Below, in pieces: positions 13,701 through 25,700 of a DNA stretch of 64,000 nt (the first letter of the stretch is position 1; the number at the start of each line of letters is the position of its first letter). This stretch comes from Patiria miniata (lineage: Eukaryota; Echinodermata; Asteroidea; Valvatida; Asterinidae), in the NCBI RefSeq assembly GCF_015706575.1, contig NW_024037074.1, forward strand, positions 21,317,334 through 21,381,333, read 5' to 3'. The position numbers were made by a program, and so were the translations under genes. The notes under the pieces were generated by a model. The model was not told where the DNA came from, did not search any database, and saw only the letters and a list, made by a program, of their open reading frames with translations.

Positions 13701-13736
<36 letters not shown>

Positions 13737-16700
13737 TATGAGGATAGATTATTGTGAATTCATGATTAATAACAAATTACAAGAGACAAAAATAGAATCC
13801 ACGAATGAGGGTATTGAAGTTGAATACCCTGTCACAATTTAAAACAAACCCAAATATGACAGATTTACACAGGGTCCCCTGAAAAATAAATGTTCAGAAA
13901 ATCAATTGAACACAATCCTTAATCCAGTTGCATGGCAACACATCAGTCAACTATTGGTTTTGTGAAGAGACAAATTGGGCAATTAATATACCATTTGGTA
14001 GAGTTTTCAGAGGATAATTTGAAGTGCTTCCATATTATGTTCTTTAGCAGAACCAAGGATTGCAGACAATGCAAAAATCTTATGACATCACAAGCAAAAC
14101 AAGTTCTAGAAATAGGAAAAGAAATCTGCAAATGTTCTAAAACTGTACACAAAAGTTGTTTTTTTTTCTGTCTACATGGACAGGAAGGCTATTTGCACAA
14201 ATTCAGAAGACTGCATGTGTACATGTTTCAGTTTCAAACTGAATAAATCCAATCTTACACCTGCCCCATGTTCTCCTTTGTTAGGATCTGCTGGATGATC
14301 CCTGCCCAGTAGTCCGTGTGACCGGTGTCCATGGCATATGTCGTATTGCCAGTGTGTTCTGGGAGCTGATACCAGGCCACACCTTGGAAGCCTTCATGAC
14401 CAAGCTGATCAGAAACATGGCATTTGACATCAGTACAGCCGATGTAAGGGCTGCCGTCTTCAAGGTGAAGTATTCACATGATGGCAACTTTAAGGCTGTC
14501 GCTTTCTAGTCAACGTTTTTCAACAAAAATGATGCAGCTGTATGTTTTTTGGGCCTGTCACAGATCTGTTGTGATGAAGCATGTTAGGCCAGATTTTATA
14601 TTTGACATGCCAGCTGAACTTGAGAAGACCAGTTATTAGTTTGAGTTCGTGAAGCTGGAATACTACCGCCATCAGACATGTTCATGTTCTATCAAATGGC
14701 TGAGCTCTCAGGAAATGATTAAGACTTAAGATTCAGCTGGAAAAAAATGTTTGTCTGAAGATTAGTACAAAAGCATTTACATTATCCTGAAATTCAGCAA
14801 CTGGGAGCATTAGTTGATAATAACCAGCTTGATTTTGGATGACACATTCTTTGAAGCCACCAAACATTGTTCTGTAGGGATATCCATTTGTAAATTGTTT
14901 TTTTTTGTTAGCTGGTGAGGTGCTTTACAAACCTGGTTCATTTGCAGCACAACTGTGAACCAGTTAAGCAGCTTCCTAGGAACCATTTGTACTTGTAGCA
15001 AGGCCTTAAGGTTGCAGGCCAGTACATAGGCCCAAAATTGCCTACACCGGCCAAATCATGATGTGCAGGCCCTCAAATTCTCTGCTATTAGAGCATTTTG
15101 TTGGCCATGAACTTGAGAGTTTGTAAGAAAGAAGGGTGGAAGCTGTGCACAGGACGGTGAGCTTGTATTTCTGTGAAATTTGGCCCTAAAGTGCTCTGTT
15201 TTACAATGGAGTGTAGGCATCATTTTTCAAAATGGCGATGGGTATCAGGACTTTTTAGGGGTGATCATCTTTGGATGGAAATTTCTGCCAAAAGTCATCG
15301 GATTACCCCACAAAATGTAACAGAAAATAAAAAATGATGATATAAGCTATAATTTGATGTGTGTCTCGACCACCTTGGAGAGTTGTGAGTATTTTTCCTG
15401 AATTTTGGAAGAGGGGACTTTTATCATTTGGGTCTATGGCAGTTTATTTACTAGTTTGCAACCTTAAAGATGTTATTCTTTGCTCTTACGCCTTTCAGGG
15501 TCTGACGAACCTCCTTGACAACCATCTGAGTCATCCATTACTGAAGAACTTTCTACCCATCTTGAAAGATTTCATCCATGACAGTTCAGAAAAGGTCCGT
15601 GTGGCCTTTGTGGATCTCTTGCTTAAGATCAAAGGGCTGAGAACCATCAAGGTAAGATGTGGTCTCCGAATGATGACTTGTTGTGTATGCTTAGACATGC
15701 AATCAATGGATGATTGAAGCAGGTGGAAGTGCGTTGCTTTAATGAAACAGGGGAGCATGTCCTAGTGGTCAGAGGTTCCAATTCAGCCATTTGTCGTTAG
15801 TTTTGTCCTTTGGCAATCCACTTCACTCCCCACCTGCCTCTCGTCAACCTATAGTATTTGCTTTGAGTAACGTGGGTTGGATGGTATCCCATCGAGGGGC
15901 GAGAGAAGTATTCTCTTGTCATTTTCACGTTGAGATAATTGGAGATGAATATCATACTTTTCTATAATCGTTATATCAACCAAAGCATATTGATACAAAT
16001 TGATATTGATTTCATTTGAAACACACGTTGCAAGGTCTTACCAGGCACACCAGGTGTGTAGGAAGTGCACACTGCGACAATCACAGATGTATTCTGAAAT
16101 ACATGTGATTAGTGCATTTAGTATATCATTTGTCATTTGTGCATTTTTTTCGTTTGAAGTAACAAAAGTGCTCAAAATCTAAAGACGAGTGCTTAACAAT
16201 TAACCTGAAGAAGTTTTTGCTCAGCGAATGCTATAGATTCTGAGAAAACAATATTCTAGGATCTCGATTTCAATTCAAAAGTTGCCGAGTCATGTTTGGA
16301 ATTGCACCCAAAATCAGCGTCCGGGACATGTTCTCATTCAGCTGATTTCAATTACACGATGTAACGCACTGAAGCGACGAATTATAGCAACAGCGTACGC
16401 AGGTGCACACCCATTCATGGAGGGTTATTCAAGAAATATCAATATATTGAATGACCCTCACTGAGTTGTATCAGAAGGTTTTAAGTTCCGCCAGATTGAG
16501 ACATTTGTTATGTTCTTGTACATATAGTATTGGAATATAACCCCTATGGAGCATCTTCTAGCTCAACTGGTGGAAGATTCTGCCCCTGTGGCTCGTCGTC
16601 TGGTCGCTCTTCTCTTCAATTCACTCCAGCCAGTGGATAGGACTGGTGAGGTCCAAATAGAACGCTGTATTACCCTGATCCAGACTAACCCGACTGCTAG

Positions 16701-19700
16701 CAGGGTGTTCTATCAGTATGCACATAGGCATATGTCAGTAGCTACAGCAGGTAGGCTCATGAATGTACATCACTGTCGGTCTTACATGTGCATTACAGAA
16801 CTGCGGCACTAATTTAACATCTACATACGATGTATGAAGTGAGGAAAGTCTAAAGTGACATGGACAAAAAACAATAAAATAAGTGCTGTGAATCTGTACA
16901 ATGAAAAAATGTAAATCAAAAGTTTTGTTGTATTTTAAGGGGTGTTTTTTTTATTATGTTGATGAAAATTTATCTTTTTTATTTCTGAAATTTCTTCAAG
17001 AAGCTATGAGCTAGATGTCTATAATTCATTCATGTATTGCAAGTAATGGAATTCAATACTTGATCAGAATAAACTTAATATTGAATAAAACCCAACATTG
17101 AATTGACATCACCCCAATGCACATTCCATCTAATGAATCGAAGAAACTTAAAGAAAGACATTTTCCCTTCAGCTCAGTGGTGGTACAGCCACAGATATTC
17201 CATTATGGCTGATGAGAATTGTCTTCCCTCGTCTGAGTAAGACCAAAAAAAGTCTGTACAAGTTATGCTGGTGATATTCAATCCCAATCTTGACAATTTG
17301 TTTTTCACCTTTTTTAGACACTCTGTGTTGCTAATATGGAAAATAATTTGATGGGAAATAATTCAAGCATGTTTCTTCTGAGTTTTGGTGGTGAAAGACA
17401 GTTTAGCATGGTTGATATTCACATATCACCTTGTTTTCCAGGGAAATTCTTGCTGCTTCTTGGCCAATGTATTCTGGGCTGTGTCCGTAAGGCTCAGTCT
17501 AAGAACGGACAATCCCAAACAAACCCCACCCAGGGGGCGGGGCAAGATGAAGGGGAGGAGGAGAAGGAGAACGTGGTTAGAGATGAGGACAGCTTGAGTC
17601 TACAAGATACTGACATCATGGAAGGAATGTTGGAGATCATTGCTGTACTCTGGACAGGAATTAATGATCAGCTGGCTAAGGTACTAATGCATGTAGATGC
17701 AGAGTTGGCTGTTGGGATCTTTTACTTCATGTCACTCATTCCATTGCAGATATTTGCAGAAAATGGGCTGGAACGTGGTGTTTATCAACCTGAAAAAGAA
17801 ATGTTAGAGATCCTCAGCAATACTGAGAGTATATGAGTCCCTTTGACTGTCGAGTTGGAATTGTTTAACAATGATATTTATGTTTAATCTGTAAAAAATT
17901 TACCAAATTTATATGCAAGATGCAGGATAGACTTGACTCAAGTCAGGTGTCAGACTGTAATATATGCATCGACTATTGCAATATTACAAGAGATCTGTGT
18001 AACATACATCTTCACAAGTCAGTTTTGAGGCCAACATATAGTAGTTTAGTTTAGTCATCATTATTCCAACATAACCACATTGGCAATGTAGACCTACCTG
18101 TCTTAAGATTTTTTACAAGTGTTTCAGAATTTTGCAGTTTGCATGAAATTATCTAGTGTCAAAACTTGAGTTAAGCAACTCGCTACATTTCTGCTACCTC
18201 TTGCTGAAAAATTGCAAAGTTTTGCATCCTAAAACCTATAAATGCCTATGTTTTGGTGATTGGAAAACCTCTTAAAACTCACATTTTGATTTTCAAAACC
18301 TGTTAAAAAAACACTGTATTGATGAAGAGTGGCACTGTGAGGCCTGTAAATATATTAGATATGTTTGTGCAGCATCGACTCAGGTAATCTACCAGGACCT
18401 TCATACATGTGAGGTGGAGCTCATCTGCCATTTTGGGGAGCAACAAATCAAACTGCGATATTCAGAGAATTAGTATTTGAGGCAAATGCCTCCAGGATCA
18501 CTAAAAACAACTTTGCCAACAGCAATGATTTGAGTATTCTGTATTCATCAATCAAGAATCTGTTGAAGTATTGATAAAGCTGTTGATAATACTCAAACCA
18601 TTAATTACTTACCAGATATGCATATTCTTTCCTTGACTCATTTTTGTGTGTGTGTTGACTCCACAGCCTGAGAATCAAACCACTAAGAAGCAGCTTGTGT
18701 CTAGATTCAGCAAAGCCCTGCCAGAATTCCTGGCTGTCTTCCAGGTCAGCCCATCAGTATTATACGTTTGTATTCATTAATATGAATGACAGTAAAGACA
18801 TTGCTATTTGCACAGAGCCTGTGACATGGTGTATATTCCATGTGGGACATGGTCTCTAATGGCTTTTAATGGTTCAAAACATCAGCGTAAATAGTACGGA
18901 GTGTACAGTCAGAAGATTGTGGGAGGCCAACGGCTGATTTCCGGAACAGTGGCTTAACTTGTGCCAAATTTGTTGCACAGCTGGGAAAAAAATTTACGAT
19001 CAGTGTTGTAGTACTCGTACTCGGTTCTTGTACTCGAGTACTGCTCGAGTTCTTTTTTGAGAGTAATCGTACTTGAATGTCAAAGTATTCGTACTCGAAA
19101 TGACGGTACTCGTACTCGGGCAGCAAGGTACTCGTACTCGACATGTCGAAATTGTACTCGATCATCAAGGTAGTCGTACTCAAAATGCAGTGCTCGAAAA
19201 AAAAAAATGGTATAGCTTGACTTACCATGGCCGTGTTGCTTTGTCCAATGCTTTGTCTTAATGATTATACTTTCAGTTCAAATGGTTGACTGACTTGCAG
19301 TGAAATCAAAGTTTTCTTACTTTCCTCTGCGCACGTTCCGGCAAGTGAGTGAGTCTGTATATCGGTCTGACTGGGCCTGGGCCAATTACACACAATGAAC
19401 CATTTGCCGTATGTGGGCACAATTGCCAATCATGTACGTGAAATGCCGAGGTGTTCCTCAAAATGGTTGTTCGATTAACTTGGGTGATTGGAGCAAGGCC
19501 GTTTTCCAAACCCTGGTTTTGGGTCCAGCCCATTGCCAACCTGCATGAATGGAGAAAGAGACTGAGCTGAAGCCAGGGTTTGGAAAACGGCCCTTATGCC
19601 CGGTTCCGGCATCAGGGCCACAGACATAAACACAGGCCTAGGATCTAGATTGTCACGTCAGGGAAGCAGACTATATGCGTAGTACACATACGTTACCACA

Positions 19701-22700
19701 AATTAAAAATTAATTTCAAATAATTGAAAAATGCTTAAAAAGACGATCCCTAGTTTGTATCACAAGTGATTAACAGTACACATAATTTTCGGCTTCAAGC
19801 ACAATGTACTAGTAGGCCTACTCGTACCTTTATTCGGACTTGTACTCGGACTACAAGTACTCGTACTCATACTCGGAAGTACAAGTACCTGCACTCGGAG
19901 ACCCGTACTTGTACTCGGAAGTACAATTACTCGTACGCGTACACCTAAGTACTCGGCAGTACTCGGTACTCGGAAAAAAGTACTCGACTACAACACTGTT
20001 TAGGATCGATTTCACAAAACTTGGTGTAGCCGCAAAACGTTTCAAAAGTTTAGATGTGAAATACCTGCTTGTATTGTAGGCCGTTTGTGTATGATTTCTG
20101 TTAAGTCACAAAATAGTCCTTGAATCACCTCTGCCTGCCATTTTGAAAACAATTTGTCTGACCTTCGGAATTGTGTGGCAATTTTGTCACGGGTGAAATA
20201 GCAATTTGTTTACTTCAGGCACAGAGCTGTGAGTGTCTTGTATCAACCTTGATAAAGTGAGCAATGACAGACTCCATGATAATCGCAATTAGTCAGTAAA
20301 ATGGTCCAATTTCAGTTGCAACACCGTACCTTTCGCTACCAAAATGATTGCATAATGTACGCCATAATTTTGTTGTGTGAGTTGCGGACGTACGCACTGT
20401 GAAACTTTTGTGAAGTGTATCATAACTGAAATGTTGCGCAATTGACGCAATAAAATGTGGTGCAGGGTTAGTTAAAGGGAAGATACAACATTTGCAAACA
20501 TCAAAAAATGAAATGATCAAATTATCACGCAATACCTTACTGAATTGTTAGGGACTGACACTCTAAATCATCCTTTAAAATCATGGCTCCTGGTGTGCTG
20601 ACATTTTTAAGAAAAACTATTTTTCCAACGCTGTACGGCTGACCAGCGTTGGAAAAAAACTGGCTCTTTTCAAAAACTGTTCCTAAGTTTTCATATTGAG
20701 TTATTCTGAATTTTCTTTGCAATTGATTACACACCTGTGAAGGGGTACAAGCCCGCTAGACTGATTCTCTGACCTTACAATTCCCCAAGTGTATTAATTG
20801 CTCTGTTTCATTTTAAGTGGGGTCAGGGAACCAGACTACAAGAATGTGATAGGTTTTCTTGGTTTTTCCAGCATCTACAAGCCCAAAACGTGAAACAAGT
20901 CAGTTGACAATATTTTCTATAACTACTAATCCTCCAAATCCATTTATTTCTGAAAATTACAGCAAAAGCAAATGTTGTACATTCACTTTAAGCCACTGCA
21001 TAAAGTTTTGTGAAATAAGCTGCTGTACACGCATAAGTGTTGAAAGGTATCAACGAATCCAGGCATGTGATCATTGTACACTCATGAATCCCCCTTCAAC
21101 GGAGAAGCCTGCTATTATACACGCTAAACAAGAATTTTTAAGGGTCTGTGTTGTAATAACGTTAACCTTAAAATTCCCTGCTGTGGTTTATGTGGATAAA
21201 TTTGTATTTTTCCCCGAGTATTTTATACTCACTTGATGAAGATGGCTTTTGATCTTGCAAATAAAAAAACCAAATATCTTTCATTATCCAATGGATATGA
21301 TGTACCGGTACATGCTAACAATACAATCTTGAAGCAGTTTGGCGTTATTGCCAAGTAGTCAATTCATATTGCATGTGAGTCATGACAAATTGGTAGTTTT
21401 TAAATTGTGAAGAAGAATAACATAACACAGTAATCAAGGAAGTTGAAATATGTCATTTTGTTTTCAGGATGGTCGTGCTTTGTCGGCTGTGTTAGTCATT
21501 GCTGGATATGTACCGTCGTCATCTATTCCAACATTCAGGTAGAATAATAATGCACCTAATCTGTCTTTTTTGAACGGTACTTTTTTTGAACGGCATTTAT
21601 ATGGCATATATTTCGTTATCAAAGTAATTTTTTCAAATGTTCATTGTATCTACATGTCAAATACTGTTTGTCTAAAATTATTTTGTTGAAGAATTACACC
21701 AGTAGTTCTTTCCATAGAAACAGGCATGCAACTCTTCCTCGGACCAACTGATTTCCTCGTTTTGTCACTTCACATTTATGCCACTATAACTTGAAAAACA
21801 CTGTACAAAGTCTTGTAAAGCTTGGAATTTCATCTTTTTGTGTTACTTCCCAGTTGCATGCCTGTAGAAAGAACAACCCAGAAATTATTCCTTGAAAAGA
21901 GAAATGAAAAGTGAAAAATTATTGGGATTGAGATAGATCTGGTTTGTAATGCATTCGTTTGTTTGGACAGTCGGAGCTGTTTGACAACACTGAAGGCCAT
22001 GACGCCCTCTGCCACCTCGTCTGACTTTGGACCCCTCCTGGAGTGTCTTGTGGCCTGGGGGCGGGGCTCTGATGTACTAGAGCTCATATCTGATTGGCTG
22101 GAGGCTGCACTCAGGACCAGTCCAAAATCTAAGAAGGTAACTTCAAAATCTAAGAAGGTAACTTTTTGAAAAGTTGAGACCTGGTCACAGATATTACAGT
22201 CAAATATGATTAATATGAGCAGGGTTTGGACGAGATCAATATTAGAATGAGCACATGCAGTAAGCAAGCTAAGCGATTTAATGTGGCCTGCTTTCTGAAT
22301 TTTCTGCCACTGTTGCATTCACCTGGATGCTTGTACACATGGCAGTCCACACGTGCTGATAACGTGCGATAGAGATCTCGTTGGCCATTTCCCTTCACGA
22401 ATGACATTCAGCATTTAGTGGTGTGCAAGACATTTAAGTTCTCCATTCAGATAAAGTAACATTAGCCAATATGTCATGCAAGCAAAGAGTTATTTTGTAA
22501 TCAAGAAACAACACAATGCTTTGTGAGGTACACATGGTTCCTTGTAGGGAAGCAGGTACACAAAGTAACAATTAGAACAATAGATCCCATAAGTCAGTCT
22601 TTAGAAATCTATCTGCTCCATAACGGAGCTTTGAGATGTTCATGTAAGGCTGTATGTACTTAAGTGCAGTACAGCGTTTTGAGGAGTGATAGCTCTGCTC

Positions 22701-25700
22701 GTCTGGTCATCAATTCCGGCCATCGTGTTGTTTTCTTCGATTATTTTTTTTTTACTTTACTTTTAAACTTGTTTTTACTGTACATGAATACAACATGCTT
22801 TGAGGGAAGAAGAGAAAAAAATACTTGTCTCATAGTCTTGGAATTACGATTCTGATTTTGAATGACTCAGTTTTGCCTAAGCCTACTTAACAGCATGGGT
22901 GGTCACAAATGATCTTTTACTGAGTTGATATTGTATTTTTGGATGCAGAAATCTCGGCAGGTCAGTTTCTGTGATCCTATTCAGCCACAGCCAATTCTTG
23001 CATTGAGCTACCTGGACTGGCTACTGTCACAATTCCCATGCCTATCTGTCCTATTGGCATCCTGCTCCGATAAGCTTCAAGATCTCAGCTCAGTCCTCAA
23101 GACTACCCTGGTAAGAAGATATTTTGGTCTTTGCATGAAATGGATTGGATTGTATGCATATCATTGTATGCATATCCCATCTAAGAGGCAATTGCTTATA
23201 ATTCTTGTTCCAAATCACACCAGTAATTGGTAAAAACAAAAGGTGTTAAATGTAGCTTTATTGGTCTCCAAAGTAGGTTTTATACTTACAATTACATCTT
23301 TGCATTGGCCACTATTCGTTTGGATTTTCTATAATCCTGCCTTGAACAAAACTTCACTCAAGAATTTATTCAGCATTTTGGCGACTCTTGCATAAAAAGT
23401 TTATTAATTAAAGAGCCCATGTCATATAATTTCCACCCATTATTTTCAGGTGTGTCTGGAGCAGCGTTTGATGAGCCCTAAGCCCTTGAGTGACCTGGTT
23501 ACTGATGAGGTCTTGGTGACATCCCTTCAGATGTACTGCAGACTGCAAATCCACCTGACATCTGGTCATTTGGTCAGTCAGTTGGACCAGAATCTTACAG
23601 TAAGAGTTATTCCGGCGTTTGAAGAAAGAATCAACGTTAGTAACCATATACATCCAAAAAAGGGTAAAGACAGTGACAAAATTAAGAGTAAATGATGGTG
23701 AAATGTTCACCCAAACTGCAGCATTTCCATCATTCACTCTGTATTTTGTCTCTCTCTTCAACTGTTCTGGCTGTACATGGTTACTACTGTTGATTCTGGA
23801 GGTTTTCCACCAGTCAAACAGCGACAACACCAAAAATGAAACATTTGACCTAAACATGTGTACTCCATGCTTTTACCCATGCTTGCATAAAGTTGAATTT
23901 ATTAGTGAACTGTTAAATACTACATTACTGCTACACATATTTTTATTATATTTACATTAAGTAAATTATTACATTGATAATTGTTATATTTAGTTAATTG
24001 TTACATTGAGTAAATTGATAATGATAATATAAATCCGTCCAGAATTATCTTGATAACTTGTCTCTGCTACTTAGACTCAGGATGGAACCATGAGTAGGGG
24101 TGCGACATGGACTCTGACTGAGCTGATTGCATGGGCAGATAGGGAGATACTCACTAGGATGCAAGGGGGACCAGACCCCAGGACAGATCACCAGTCAGCT
24201 GATGAGGATTGCCCAGCAGCTAAAAGAACCGCAGTAGACACGGCAGATAGGAATCTGTTGGATCTTGGAATGGAAATCTTGAAGGTACCTCAACACAGGC
24301 TTGCCTATCTGGAATGATATACTTATTGTTAGAAGTATTGGAAAGTACTAAACATTATAATCAGAAGTATTCAGAAAACCTGAGAATATACCGATGTTAG
24401 AAAAAAAGACAGTGTATTCACTACGTTTGAAGTTAATCTAGCATGGATGGAAGCAGTGATATATTTAATAACACATTTATTATCTGTTTCATTGGGTTTT
24501 CCCCGTCTTATCCAACCATTGCAGGTTATTCTCAGCATGAGTAGTGAGACCATCATGCTTGGAATCAGTGACAAGGAATTCCAGACTGGATTGGCTGACT
24601 TCTGTCAGCTGCTTCTCAAAACAGGTACAAAAGAATGAGCTGACAAAACATCTTCTGATCAACTTGGTACTTGGTTGGTTCTTCTCCTGAATACTCCGCA
24701 GGGAAGTTTGAACAGGAGGCCAGAAACACAAGGCAAACCCCTTCTCTTTAGCGATAGGTGTTACTGGGTTCTTTTACGTGCATTGCATTACACAACACAC
24801 GGGACCTATGGTTTTACGTCCCATCTGAAGGACGAAGCAATAATGGTTAAGTGCCTTGCTAAAGGGCACAAGTGTAGACTTGTGCAATGTGCAAAATGAT
24901 CCAATGTACCCTTAAGATAGTCAGTAAAATAAAAACATCTATTTTTAAGAACTACATGTATATTTAATTTCTGGTAATGTTTGTAATGTGTTTAACGCAA
25001 CAAAACAAAGGTAATTCTACAAAAGTTGATTTGTTATCATGTACCCAACCCGAGTGGTATATTTAATCCTAATAAAAGTAATATGCAACACAGTGCATCA
25101 GGGGGAAAAGTCTGGTGCACTTTGATGTATTCAGCTACCAACACCAGTGTATAAACGGCCAGCTTCTGAGACAATGAGAGCTAGTCCCATTGAACAATGC
25201 CACAGGTGTATCCTGCTGCATTCGGTGACCACAGACTCTGAGGCAGTTTGGCCTTAAAGACTTTTGGCCTGATGGATCTTGCTACACTGGGCAGGGTTGT
25301 CACTTGGACAAGTGTTGCATGTTGCTGCACTTAGCAGGGTTTCTAGCCAAAATAGCCTTGAGGGTTAGGGTTAAGGTCTGATCTTGTCCCCTTTTTGTCT
25401 TGGCACAGACTATGGCTTTGAGTTACTTCCAGTGGTTACCAGACTTCTGTATCAAATGAGCCAGCAAGATCTGAACCATAGCCTGATGGATGACAGGGGG
25501 AGGACTGATGATGTAGCATCCAGCCATCTCCTTGGTTGTCTCATCAAGACACTGGTAGACAGAACTATGCAGGATTCAGATGGGACAAAGGAACAAGTAC
25601 AAAAGGTAGGAATGGAAGTGCCAAGAAATCATTTTCTATGAGGAAACAGTTTACTGTGTAGAATGAATGCTAATAAGACCCGTCCTCTGTGAAGTTTTGC

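Noticed and set aside
19008..20000. TACTCG arrays as a CRISPR-like or telomeric repeat
   Set aside because: Units are degenerate, lack unique equal-length spacers, and sit inside clear hAT-type inverted ends in an animal intron.
24371..24731. Minus-strand frames over NCAPG2 exon 21
   Set aside because: Shadows of the exon at 24525-24624; there is no independent similarity.
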